From: UBA11606 sp049437325
GTDB taxonomy: Bacteria; Actinomycetota; Acidimicrobiia; Acidimicrobiales; Aldehydirespiratoraceae
Assembly (NCBI GenBank): GCA_049437325.1
Contig: JBMTIM010000024.1
Location: forward strand, 1 to 49,042
Direction: 5' to 3'
DNA: 49,042 nt
The position numbers and the translations under genes are program-made. The notes under the pieces are model-generated. The model saw only the letters and a list, made by a program, of their open reading frames with translations. It was not told the origin of the DNA and ran no database searches. Below, piece after piece: positions 41,159 to 49,042 of the stretch (positions are counted from its first letter, which is position 1; every line of letters starts with the position of its first letter).

Positions 41159-41659
41159 TCAGTCGACGACAATCGGCTCACCCTTCCAACGCTCGGCCAT
41201 GTCCTCGTTCTGGATGCGCTCCTGCAGCAACACGATGCCCTCCAGGAGTGCTTCGGGACGAGGTGGGCAGCCCGGCACGTAGACATCGACGGGAATGATC
41301 TGGTCGACACCTTTCGTGACGGAGTAGGAATCCCAGTAGGGGCCGCCACAGTTGGCGCACGAACCCATCGAGATCACGTACTTGGGTTCGGGCATCTGCT
41401 CGTAGAGACGCTTGACCGACGGAACCATCTTGTCGGTAACGGTGCCGGACACGACGATGAGGTCGGCCTGTCGGGGGGAGGCCGGCAGGGGAATCACACC
41501 GAGGCGCATGACGTCGTAGCGAGGCGACGCAAACGCCGCACCCATCTCGATCGCGCAGCAGGCCAGGCCCCACTGGTAGACCCACATGGAGTACTTGCGG
41601 CTCATGTTGAGCAGGGTCTGCAGGCCGCCGCCGACTTTCCCGGATTCGACTAGGCCCAC
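41159..41659 (-). CDS. nuoB: NADH-quinone oxidoreductase subunit B (cluster N2)
   Basis: A 166-residue subunit binding the terminal [4Fe-4S] cluster N2. Ligands are the tandem C34-C35 (GLACCAIEM), C101 (GSCANCGG) and C131 (VPGCPPRPE). The GTG start at 41659 overlaps the end of nuoA by ten bases and yields a typical N-terminus; there is no good alternative. Confidence 0.95.
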   Translation of the reverse strand: MGLVESGKVGGGLQTLLNMSRKYSMWVYQWGLACCAIEMGAAFASPRYDVMRLGVIPLPASPRQADLIVVSGTVTDKMVPSVKRLYEQMPEPKYVISMGSCANCGGPYWDSYSVTKGVDQIIPVDVYVPGCPPRPEALLEGIVLLQERIQNEDMAERWKGEPIVVD

Positions 41660-42015
41660 TTGAGCACTCCTTTGCGCCAGGCATAGATCAGCCCCAGCAA
41701 GAGGATGAAGATGAAGATCGCCATTTCGACGAGACCGAAGACCTCGTAGACCTCGAGGCGGGTGGCCCAGGGGAAGATGAAGACCGCTTCGACGTCGAAC
41801 ATGACGAAGAGCAGGGCAAACACGTAGTACCGGATGTTGGCTTGTGACCACATGTCACCGGTGGGATCGACGCCCGATTCGTACGCCTCCAACTTCGCCT
41901 CGGTCGGCTTGTGGGGTCGGAAAATGCGACCGAGACCGAGGAACGCACCGACCAGTGCGACACCGGTGAGACCGAAGATGCCGACGGTCAGGTAGCTACG
42001 AAGAAAATCCGACAC
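41650..42015 (-). CDS. nuoA: NADH-quinone oxidoreductase subunit A
   Basis: A 121-residue three-helix subunit, first gene of the operon. KLEAYESGVDPTG (the loop with the conserved Cys position replaced by Ser) and RYYVFALLFVMFDVEAVFIFPWA are diagnostic. GTG start; TAGGCT lies eight bases upstream (complement of 42024-42029). Confidence 0.95.
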   Translation of the reverse strand: MSDFLRSYLTVGIFGLTGVALVGAFLGLGRIFRPHKPTEAKLEAYESGVDPTGDMWSQANIRYYVFALLFVMFDVEAVFIFPWATRLEVYEVFGLVEMAIFIFILLLGLIYAWRKGVLKWA

Positions 42016-42211
42016 GGACGATGAGCCTACTCAGGGATTTTTGGGCAGAACAAAGCAAGGACAGAACGATTCCCAGCGCCGTGAGGCTACCGCCGCGTAG
42101 CCCTGTTCACCGTGATCGGGCCGCTCATTTTTGTGCCGTCAACACGGCAAATGCTGCGAACCGACCACCACGGTCGACCTGCTCGTTTTGCACCGTGAAA
42201 CCGAAACCCCA
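42016..42211. other. Intergenic region between the two complex I gene groups
   Basis: This 196-base stretch holds no gene that I can support. It contains the -10-like TAGGCT of nuoA and a perfect 6-bp hairpin at 42134-42149 (TGCCGT-CAAC-ACGGCA) flanked by T and A runs (TTTTTG before it on the plus strand). The hairpin lies downstream of the molybdoenzyme gene and could serve as a weak terminator, though the T run is on the wrong side for the minus strand. Confidence 0.4.
42024..42029 (-). promoter_or_regulatory. -10-like TAGGCT upstream of nuoA
   Basis: TAGGCT on the minus strand ends eight bases before the GTG at 42015; a near-leaderless start of the complex I operon. Confidence 0.35.
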
Positions 42212-43270
42212 TCATTGGGCGACAAGAGCATGGGGAGTGACTGCGTTCCACAGGATGGTGCTGGGGTTGTACGAGACCGAGTCGGGCTGGGTGTCGCCGT
42301 TCGAGTCGGTGGCACGAGTGCGGATCTGGTGCTGACCGGGGGCGAGTTCGGCACGAATTCGAAAGGGTGTCCACGCCCACCGGCCAGGAAGTTCGACGAG
42401 GGCGGCGGCGTGCCACGGGCCGTCATCGAGCGACCATTCGACTGCGGTGACACGCCCGGTCCCACTGCGGGCATACCCGACGATGTCGACCGGACCTGCT
42501 GGGACGACCTCGCCCCATTCGAGCGCCAGCGAACTCTTGACCGGATGGGCCGTGGCTGGGCCATGGTCGGTCCCGTCCGGGTCGCGAAGCCGGTAGTAGA
42601 CGTCGTTTCGCCAGGAAGGAACCCACTCGGCAGCGATGTCGATCTGTTCGACCCATTTCATCGAGTACGCGCCGATCCACCCGGGCACGAGCACGCGTGC
42701 CGGAGCGCCGTGGGCGGCGGCGAGCGGCCGGCCGTTCATTTCGAGCGCGATGAGCGTGTCGGGATCGAGTGCCTTGTCGATTGGCATGCACATCCGTGGT
42801 GGCTCACCCTCGACATTGTCGCGATCGAGACCACGAGGGCTCACCCACGCTGCGGCGGCGGTGGGCTCGGCGAGCGCGAGGACGTCGGCCAGACGCGGCC
42901 CTCGCCACGAGGCCATACCCATTGCGCCCAGCGTCCACTGGGTGTCGGCTTCCAACGTCGAGGGCATGTGACCGTCGACGAGTTCGAACAACCGGCGCCC
43001 ATTCCCGGCACACTCCAACCAGGCACCGACTTCATGCTGGGGAAGCGTCTGAAGATCGACGAGCGACAGGGACACCTGCGTTGCGGCCGCTGCGCCGGTG
43101 ACGGTCAGCACCCACTCGCTCGGATCGACCTGCGGCGCGTCGTCGACGTTGCAGACGAAGAAGCGATCGATCGGCGTGCGTTCGACGCCCAGTGCCATCG
43201 TCGTCGGCTCGAGACTCCGCTTGTGCACACGGAAACCGTTCTCCGGTTTGCCGAACCCTGCGTTGGTCAT
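42212..43270 (-). CDS. Sulfite-oxidase-family molybdopterin enzyme
   Basis: A 352-residue protein with the sulfite oxidase fold: the Mo-binding Cys87 in WLECAGNGRR, HGAPARVLVPGWIGAYSMKWV, and the C-terminal dimerisation domain (WSLDDGPWHAAAL through TRATDSNGDTQPDS). No Tat or Sec signal and no haem domain are seen, so as annotated it is cytoplasmic, unlike classical sulfite dehydrogenases. The start overlaps the stop of the membrane protein gene (ATGA), so it belongs to the second nuoLMN group. The substrate and electron acceptor are unknown. Confidence 0.82.
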   Translation of the reverse strand: MTNAGFGKPENGFRVHKRSLEPTTMALGVERTPIDRFFVCNVDDAPQVDPSEWVLTVTGAAAATQVSLSLVDLQTLPQHEVGAWLECAGNGRRLFELVDGHMPSTLEADTQWTLGAMGMASWRGPRLADVLALAEPTAAAAWVSPRGLDRDNVEGEPPRMCMPIDKALDPDTLIALEMNGRPLAAAHGAPARVLVPGWIGAYSMKWVEQIDIAAEWVPSWRNDVYYRLRDPDGTDHGPATAHPVKSSLALEWGEVVPAGPVDIVGYARSGTGRVTAVEWSLDDGPWHAAALVELPGRWAWTPFRIRAELAPGQHQIRTRATDSNGDTQPDSVSYNPSTILWNAVTPHALVAQ

Positions 43271-43737
43271 CGGGCCCGTCCACCAAAGGGCACCACGCGC
43301 AACGTCAACCATCGCGCAGTGACCGCAAGCATCAATCCGGGCCCGCTGCGCGACATGACGATCTGCAGCCGCCCAGCCATCCCCGATCCCGACGGGCGGG
43401 TCATCTCGACCGTCATCGCGGCAACCGCAAAAACCGCAATGACGAACGCAACGACAGCCACCCCTCGACGAAGCGCCGGTACGACATCGGTTGGTGGCGT
43501 CACCGCCACGATGAGCGCAGCGACGAGGACCAGCACGCCGGTCGAAGGCCCGGCGTTGCGGGTGACCTCGGCGATGTCGTCGCTGAGCGAGAAGCCGCTG
43601 TAGCGATCACCGAAGAAGCCGACCACGGGTCCGAGAAGCATGACCGTCGCTGCGACGGTGGCAACCACGATCACGACTTCACGCGCCTCGTCCCACGCAA
43701 TCGGCAGATCGTCGGCGGAGGCGTCGTCGTCCGCCAT
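43267..43737 (-). CDS. Small four-helix membrane protein next to nuoN2
   Basis: A 156-residue protein. After a short acidic N-terminus it has hydrophobic segments at about 20-42, 61-80, 90-108 and 128-142. I do not recognise a family. It starts four bases after the second nuoN and its stop overlaps the start of the molybdoenzyme, so translation of the three is coupled. It may be a membrane anchor or electron-transfer partner for the molybdoenzyme, but no haem or cluster ligands are evident. Confidence 0.65.
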   Translation of the reverse strand: MADDDASADDLPIAWDEAREVVIVVATVAATVMLLGPVVGFFGDRYSGFSLSDDIAEVTRNAGPSTGVLVLVAALIVAVTPPTDVVPALRRGVAVVAFVIAVFAVAAMTVEMTRPSGSGMAGRLQIVMSRSGPGLMLAVTARWLTLRVVPFGGRAR

Positions 43738-43741
43738 GGGA

Positions 43742-45433
43742 TCAGCCTGCGGCGACCAGTCGAGGGATGGCCTCGCGGGTGATCGAGTCGAGTTCACCGG
43801 GTAGCACGCCGAACACAATCGTGACAGCAACGGCGACGGCGATCGCCAGACCGGCGGTGCGCGGCACATCGATCGTCGGTGCGTCGTCAGCCGGTCGACC
43901 GAGATAGATCGACAGCACGATCCGCAGGTACAGGAACGCCGAGACGACGGCCGTCACCATCGCAACGATGGCCAACCAGAACGAACGAGCCTCGACCGCC
44001 GCGCCGATCACCTCGAACTTCGCAACGAACCCCGACGTCAACGGCACACCAGCCTGTGCGAACAGAAAGATCGTGAAGGCGAGGGCCAGAGCTGGACGCC
44101 GCTTCGAAAGCCCGTCGAGATCGTCGAGGCTTGTGGCTCGGTCACCCACACCACTCACCAGTGACAACACACCGAAGCTGCCGATGACGAGAAACGCGTA
44201 GGCGACTGCGTAGAACGCCACGGCGCTGATGCCGTCGGGGGTCGCTGCCTGGACGCCCACGAGGATGAACCCGGCGTGGCTGATCGACGAGTAGGCGAGC
44301 ATGCGCTTGACGTCGCGTTGCACGATCGCCATGAACGAACCCACGACCAAGGTGAGGAGTGCAAGGCCGTACACCGCCGGCTGCCAATCGACGGCGTACT
44401 CGACGAAGGTCACCATGAACACGCGCACGATGGCGGCGAATCCGGCCGCTTTGACCGCCGAGGCCATGAATGCGACCACCGGCGTCGGGGCTCCCTGATA
44501 CACGTCCGGGGTCCAGGCATGGAAGGGCGCTGCCGCGACCTTGAAGCCAAGCCCGACGATCAGCAGCGCGAATCCGGCCATGAGCAGTCCGTTGTCGACG
44601 AGCACGATCGGGACGAGTGCTGCGCGAATCTCGATCAGATTCGTCGAACCCGTGGCGCCGTACACCAGCGCGATGCCGTAGAGCAGGAAGGCCGATGCGA
44701 AGGCACCGAGGACGAAGTACTTCAGGCCCGCTTCCTGGCTCTCGCTGCGGCGCAGGTGCATCGCTGCCATCACGTAGACCGCAATGCTGAGGGTCTCGAG
44801 GCCGAGGAACAGCACGATCAGGTCGTTGGCACCAGCCATGACCACACCGCCCGCTGCCGAGAACAACATCAGGACATACATCTCGACACCATCGATGCCT
44901 TCACGACGCAGGTACTCGTCGAGCAGGAGCGAGACGAGAACGACGGAGGAAGCGATCACACCGGTGATCACCAGCGCGAACCCGTCGATGCCGTACTGAC
45001 TCCCCAGTGCGCCGAAGGCACCGTCGACTTCGAGTCGGTCGTTCCACAACCCGAAGGTCGCCGCCAACGTGATGAGACCGACCGCCGACGTGAGGGCAGC
45101 ATCGAGACCGATCCGCAACCGCTGGGCTCCGACGGCACCGATCGCAACGACGCCCACAACGCCAAGAACGAACACGGCGTTGCCGATGTCGGCTCGTAGG
45201 CGCGAGAACGCCACGTCGGTTCCGGCGAGCCCGTATGCGAGACCCATACCGATCACGGCCGCAGCACCAACAGCTGGAACGGCCCGAGCGGCAATGGCGG
45301 CGGGAAGTTGCTTGAGGACGGATCGGAACATGACGATCAGCAACGCCCCCGCACCGAGAATGATCAGCGGGGCGAGACCTTCCCAGACGATCTCGGGACG
45401 AACGACGGGCACAGCGATCTGGGTGAACATCAC
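43742..45433 (-). CDS. nuoN: NuoN-like antiporter subunit, second set
   Basis: A 563-residue antiporter-like protein of the NuoN type: GFKVAAAPFHAWTPDVYQGAPTPVVAF and VKRMLAYSSISHAGFILVGVQ are diagnostic. It is clearly different in sequence from the first NuoN (31403). The start lies in GTGATG, overlapping the nuoM2 stop. It would pump ions in a second complex I or a related complex whose remaining subunits are not visible in the window. Confidence 0.93.
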   Translation of the reverse strand: MMFTQIAVPVVRPEIVWEGLAPLIILGAGALLIVMFRSVLKQLPAAIAARAVPAVGAAAVIGMGLAYGLAGTDVAFSRLRADIGNAVFVLGVVGVVAIGAVGAQRLRIGLDAALTSAVGLITLAATFGLWNDRLEVDGAFGALGSQYGIDGFALVITGVIASSVVLVSLLLDEYLRREGIDGVEMYVLMLFSAAGGVVMAGANDLIVLFLGLETLSIAVYVMAAMHLRRSESQEAGLKYFVLGAFASAFLLYGIALVYGATGSTNLIEIRAALVPIVLVDNGLLMAGFALLIVGLGFKVAAAPFHAWTPDVYQGAPTPVVAFMASAVKAAGFAAIVRVFMVTFVEYAVDWQPAVYGLALLTLVVGSFMAIVQRDVKRMLAYSSISHAGFILVGVQAATPDGISAVAFYAVAYAFLVIGSFGVLSLVSGVGDRATSLDDLDGLSKRRPALALAFTIFLFAQAGVPLTSGFVAKFEVIGAAVEARSFWLAIVAMVTAVVSAFLYLRIVLSIYLGRPADDAPTIDVPRTAGLAIAVAVAVTIVFGVLPGELDSITREAIPRLVAAG

Positions 45434-47055
45434 TGCTCCTCCTCGGAACTGGACCCATCATCGGGGGCCTCGCCACGATTGAGACGATCGAGGGAGACCG
45501 ACGGCAACACGTCGGCGTCGGGCTCGTCGAATTCGTCGACGTTGGCTTCGACGTGCGCAATGAGCGCGTCGACGGCTGGCTCCATCCGCTCGATGACCGG
45601 CTTCGGGTAGAGACCCATGAAGAAGATGGCCACGAGGAAGGGCACCATGATGGCACCCTCCGACCAGGTGAGGTCAGCCATGTCGGCGTTGTCGTCGTCG
45701 ACCGGTCCGTGGAAGACCCGCTGATACGCCCACAGCAGGTACAGAGCGGCGATGATCACACCGGTTGCTGCTGCGGTCGCCCACCACTTGAACGCCGCAA
45801 ACGCGCCGAGCAGAGCGAGAAACTCGCCGACGAATCCATTCAAGCCGGGCAGACCGATCGAGCTCAGCAGCACGACCATGAACACGGCAGCGAAGATCGG
45901 GGCCGGCTTCTGCAAGCCCCCGAGCTTGGCGATCTCGCGTGTGTGGCGGCGCTCGTACAGCCAACCGACGAGCAGGAAGAGGGCGCCGGTGGACACACCG
46001 TGGTTGACCATTTGGAGCAGACCACCGGACAAGCCTTCGGTGTTGAGCGCAAAGGTACCGATCACGATGAAGCCGAGATGAGCCACCGACGAATAGGCGA
46101 CCAGACGTTTGAGATCCTTCTGCATGGTCGCAGCGATGGCGCCGTACAGAATGCCGACCGTGCCCAGTGCGACCAGCGCCGGGGCGAAGAACACCGCTGC
46201 TTCGGGGAAGAGGTAGATGCCGAAACGCAGGAAGCCGTAGGTGCCGAGCTTCAACATGACACCTGCGAGGATCACTGAGCCCGCAGTGGGTGCATTGGTG
46301 TGTGCATCGGGAAGCCATGTGTGAACCGGGAAGAGCGGAACCTTCACCGCAAATGCCACCGCAAAGCTGAGGAAGATCCAGCGGCCGGTGTTGGTCGCCA
46401 GCGCCTGCGTCTCGGCCAGGGTCACGAGATCGAAGGTGAGCGGATTCCCGGTCTCGGCGGCAGTCAGGTACGCGGTCGCCACAATACCGACCAGCATCAA
46501 GGCGGACCCGAACATCGTGTAGACGAAGAACTTCGTGGCGGCATAGGCCCGTTCGCCGTGCCCCCATTGACCGATGAGGAAGTACATCGGCACCAGCACA
46601 ATCTCGAAGAACACGAAGAAGGCGAAGAGATCGAGCGCCAGGAAGACCCCCAGACACCCGGCCTCCAGTATCAGAAGCCAGGCGAAATATGCCTTCGGGG
46701 TGTGCTCGGCCTCGATGGCGACGATCGCAAGCGGAAACAGCGCCACGGTCAACACGACCAACCACAGCGAAATACCGTCGAGCCCGAGGCTCCACGAGAT
46801 GCCGAGCCGTTCGATCCAGATCCACGAGTCGACGAATTGCATGTCGGCGGCCGCGGCCTTGTCGAACTCGAGCATCAGCCAGGTCGTGATCCCGGCCGTT
46901 GCGGCGGCGAACAGGAAGGCGACTTCCTTGAAGTAGCTCTCTCGGTTGCTCGGCAGCAGCAGCAGCGTGACGGCACCGATGAGCGGCAACACCACGATCG
47001 TGGTCAGGAGTGGGAAGGTGGCCGAACCCGTCGCGGCGGCGAGGAGTGACTGCAT
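45430..47055 (-). CDS. nuoM: NuoM-like antiporter subunit, second set
   Basis: A 541-residue NuoM-type protein: VPMYFLIGQWGHGERAYAATKF, VKVPLFPVHTWLPDAHTNAPT and KRLVAYSSVAHLGFIVIGTF. The C-terminus ends in an acidic, low-complexity tail (DEFDEPDAD through SSSEEEQ). The start overlaps the nuoL2 stop by one base, so L, M and N are translationally coupled. Confidence 0.94.
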   Translation of the reverse strand: MQSLLAAATGSATFPLLTTIVVLPLIGAVTLLLLPSNRESYFKEVAFLFAAATAGITTWLMLEFDKAAAADMQFVDSWIWIERLGISWSLGLDGISLWLVVLTVALFPLAIVAIEAEHTPKAYFAWLLILEAGCLGVFLALDLFAFFVFFEIVLVPMYFLIGQWGHGERAYAATKFFVYTMFGSALMLVGIVATAYLTAAETGNPLTFDLVTLAETQALATNTGRWIFLSFAVAFAVKVPLFPVHTWLPDAHTNAPTAGSVILAGVMLKLGTYGFLRFGIYLFPEAAVFFAPALVALGTVGILYGAIAATMQKDLKRLVAYSSVAHLGFIVIGTFALNTEGLSGGLLQMVNHGVSTGALFLLVGWLYERRHTREIAKLGGLQKPAPIFAAVFMVVLLSSIGLPGLNGFVGEFLALLGAFAAFKWWATAAATGVIIAALYLLWAYQRVFHGPVDDDNADMADLTWSEGAIMVPFLVAIFFMGLYPKPVIERMEPAVDALIAHVEANVDEFDEPDADVLPSVSLDRLNRGEAPDDGSSSEEEQ

Positions 47056-49042
47056 CAGAACGTTGTCCTCACGAGGAACCAGGAGATGAGGGCCACGGCA
47101 CCGACCGCCACCAGGGCGGCATAGCTACGCACCAGACCCGACTGCGTGGCCCGAAGTTCACCGCCGACGGAACGCGCCAGTCGGCCGGTGCCGTTGACCG
47201 CACCGTCGACGACCGTGCGGTCGAACCAGGCGACAAGATCGAAGAACCTTCGGCCGGGTCCACCCATGAACTTCGTGACCGCCGAGTCGTACTTCCAGGC
47301 ATCGGCAAGGATCGGGCGCTCGACCACCGCCGGATCGATCTTCTCGAGCAGGTAGATACGAACCGCGAGCGCGATACCGATCACCCCACCTGCCACTGCG
47401 ATGATGGCCAGCACCCACAATTCCAGACCCGACAGTTTCAGGTGGGCCTCGTTGTGGAACAGTGAGGGTTCGAGCCACGTACCGAGCACGTGAAGATCCT
47501 TGGTGAACGGCAGATTGATGCCGCCGGCGACGACCGCTGCGATGGCCAGAATGCCGAGGGGGACGGTCATCTGCCATGGCGATTCGTGAGGCTGGAACTC
47601 TCGACGCTCTCGCACCGCCGCAGGCAACTCGGCATCATCGAGCTCGGCTTCGTCGGACATGGCGTTCATCGCCTCGACCGAGATCGTCGATGCTTCGGCC
47701 CGAACCGTCTCCAACCGCTGCTGCGCAGGTTGAATCGCTGCGGTCGACGCTTGCGCGCTCTCCTGCGCCTTGACCAGCGCATCGCGGGCCTTGTCGAGAT
47801 TTTTCGCCGCCTTCTCGACAGCCTTGTCGTCGCTCTGGTCGACGTCTGCCGCCTCGGTCTCTCGCTGCGCGAGCTTCTCCTCCGCCTTCTGAACCTTCTC
47901 GGCAGACGAACCCGCCTCGTCCTCGACCGCTACAAGGCTGGCCTCGGCTTCCGCAACCTTCGCCTCGGCCGCCGCGACCCGGTTGTGCCAGACCACCTGG
48001 AGCTCCTCAGGCCGCACGTCGGCGTAGCGGTACCTGCCGAAGAACGTCATGAAGACCTGACGACTCATGTAGAACGCGGTCAGGATCGCAGTGACGAGGC
48101 CGACGGCCCACAGCGCTTTCGAGTCGTCGTAGGCATAGGCGAGGATCTCGTCCTTCGACCAAAAACCCGAGAATGGGGGCACGCCAGCAATGGCGAGCCA
48201 ACCGATGATGAAGGTCGCCGATGTGACCGGCATGAGCTTGCGAAGCCCGCCGTAGTGACGCATGTCCTGATCGTGATGCATCCCGTGGATCACCGACCCA
48301 GACCCGAGGAACAACAGGGCCTTGAAGAACGCATGGGTGATCATGTGGAAGATTGCGGCCACATAGGCACCGGTCCCGACAGCGAGGAACATGTAGCCGA
48401 GTTGGCTGACGGTCGAGTACGCAAGGACCTTCTTGATGTCGTTCTGGGCGACGGCGATCGTGGCGGCGAACAGCGCCGTACCCACCCCGATCCACGCAAT
48501 CATGGTGGGGGCCCACACCGCCGACTCTGCGATGATCGGGTTGACACGCGTCAACAGGTAGACGCCCGAGGTGACCATCGTTGCCGCATGGATCAGCGCC
48601 GATACCGGCGTCGGGCCGGCCATCGCATCGGGGAGCCAGAGATAGAGCGGAAACTGGGCCGACTTTCCGGCTGCACCCACGAACAACAGGACCACGATTG
48701 CGGTCGCCGTTCCCTGCTCGAGTTCACCGGCATTGCCGAAGATGTCGACATACGAGATCGACCCGATCGTGGTGAACAGCACGAACATCGCGATCATGAA
48801 GCCCCAGTCGCCGACCCGGTTGGTGACGAATGCCTTCTTGCCAGCTGAGGCGTTGGCCTCGTCGGTGAACCAGAACGAGATGAGGAAGTAGGAGCACGCG
48901 CCCACCCCTTCCCATCCGAGGAAGGTGAGCAGCATGTTGTCGCCGAGTACCAGCATCAACATCGAGAAGGCGAACAGGTTCAGGTAGAGGAAGAACTTCG
49001 AGAAGTTCTCGTCACCGTGCATGTAGCCGATCGAATACAGAT
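47055..49042 (-). CDS. nuoL: NuoL-like antiporter subunit, second set (5' end beyond window)
   Basis: The visible part has 662 codons and is open to the right edge; it begins within the YSIGYMHGDENF motif, so some 120-150 N-terminal residues are missing. The core is NuoL-type: FVTNRVGDWGFMIAM, LYLWLPDAMAGPTPVSALI and KKVLAYSTVSQLGYMFLAV, and a C-terminal VVDGAVNGTGR amphipathic helix. After the helix ending TFFGRYRYADV comes a charged, Ala/Glu/Lys-rich stretch of about 140 residues (coded by 47589-48011), where NuoL normally has a short His-rich loop. Membrane helices resume at ESPWQMTVPLG. Confidence 0.94.
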   Translation of the reverse strand, partial: LYSIGYMHGDENFSKFFLYLNLFAFSMLMLVLGDNMLLTFLGWEGVGACSYFLISFWFTDEANASAGKKAFVTNRVGDWGFMIAMFVLFTTIGSISYVDIFGNAGELEQGTATAIVVLLFVGAAGKSAQFPLYLWLPDAMAGPTPVSALIHAATMVTSGVYLLTRVNPIIAESAVWAPTMIAWIGVGTALFAATIAVAQNDIKKVLAYSTVSQLGYMFLAVGTGAYVAAIFHMITHAFFKALLFLGSGSVIHGMHHDQDMRHYGGLRKLMPVTSATFIIGWLAIAGVPPFSGFWSKDEILAYAYDDSKALWAVGLVTAILTAFYMSRQVFMTFFGRYRYADVRPEELQVVWHNRVAAAEAKVAEAEASLVAVEDEAGSSAEKVQKAEEKLAQRETEAADVDQSDDKAVEKAAKNLDKARDALVKAQESAQASTAAIQPAQQRLETVRAEASTISVEAMNAMSDEAELDDAELPAAVRERREFQPHESPWQMTVPLGILAIAAVVAGGINLPFTKDLHVLGTWLEPSLFHNEAHLKLSGLELWVLAIIAVAGGVIGIALAVRIYLLEKIDPAVVERPILADAWKYDSAVTKFMGGPGRRFFDLVAWFDRTVVDGAVNGTGRLARSVGGELRATQSGLVRSYAALVAVGAVALISWFLVRTTF

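Overview
This is a high-GC chromosomal window with dense, mostly short-spaced operons, frequent GTG starts and ATGA/GTGA stop-start overlaps. The protein set (DUF3152 lipoprotein, DUF3499-like protein, subtilisin-inhibitor-like lipoprotein, MpaB/DUF2236 protein) points to an actinobacterium. The eukaryote-like kynurenine genes and two sets of complex I membrane-arm genes would fit a marine Acidimicrobiia-type lineage, but that is inference from gene content, not a phylogenetic result. I see no tRNA, rRNA, CRISPR array, insertion sequence or prophage gene, and no gene-free stretch longer than about 200 bases.

Layout. Positions 1-8150 hold mixed housekeeping and poorly known genes: a membrane-anchored beta-propeller protein, DUF983 and DUF3499-like proteins, a HAD phosphatase, a methyltransferase, a small HExxH protein, 3-hydroxybutyryl-CoA dehydrogenase, cyclophilin, a zinc ribbon, an MBL hydrolase, a two-helix membrane protein and a subtilisin-inhibitor-like lipoprotein. 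Positions 8283-10197 hold an acetyl-CoA acetyltransferase and a DUF3152 lipoprotein. Positions 10246-15342 (minus) hold nitroreductase, LacZ-type beta-galactosidase, a VOC protein and a TauD-like dioxygenase.

Positions 15465-23096 (plus) form one tightly coupled operon: MarR regulator, 3-hydroxyanthranilate dioxygenase, kynureninase, kynurenine 3-monooxygenase, tryptophan 2,3-dioxygenase, an aldehyde dehydrogenase, a DapA-family lyase with an altered active site, and an L-aspartate-dehydrogenase-like protein. A convergent nadC follows. Together these make quinolinate from tryptophan and pass it to NAD, but the last three plus-strand genes do not fit the textbook route and are the best candidate for something undescribed. 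Kynurenine formamidase and aminocarboxymuconate-semialdehyde decarboxylase are not in the window.

Positions 24108-30311 hold MpaB, MazG, a PhnZ-like HD protein, aspartate-semialdehyde dehydrogenase, an HD protein that looks like the back half of a CCA-adding enzyme, an SDR, a PIG-L deacetylase and a TetR regulator.

Positions 30370-42015 (minus) are a complex I operon in the order nuoA-B-C-D-H-I-J-K-L-M-N, with no nuoE, F or G, ending in a MidA/NDUFAF7-type methyltransferase. Upstream of it, positions 42212-49042 (minus) hold a second, divergent nuoL-M-N set followed by a small membrane protein and a sulfite-oxidase-family molybdoenzyme. The second NuoL carries a roughly 140-residue coiled-coil-like insertion and runs off the right edge.

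A recurring motif TAnnnT followed by only 6-8 bases and then the start codon precedes about fifteen genes. This suggests that many genes here are transcribed as leaderless mRNAs, and it was used to choose several starts.
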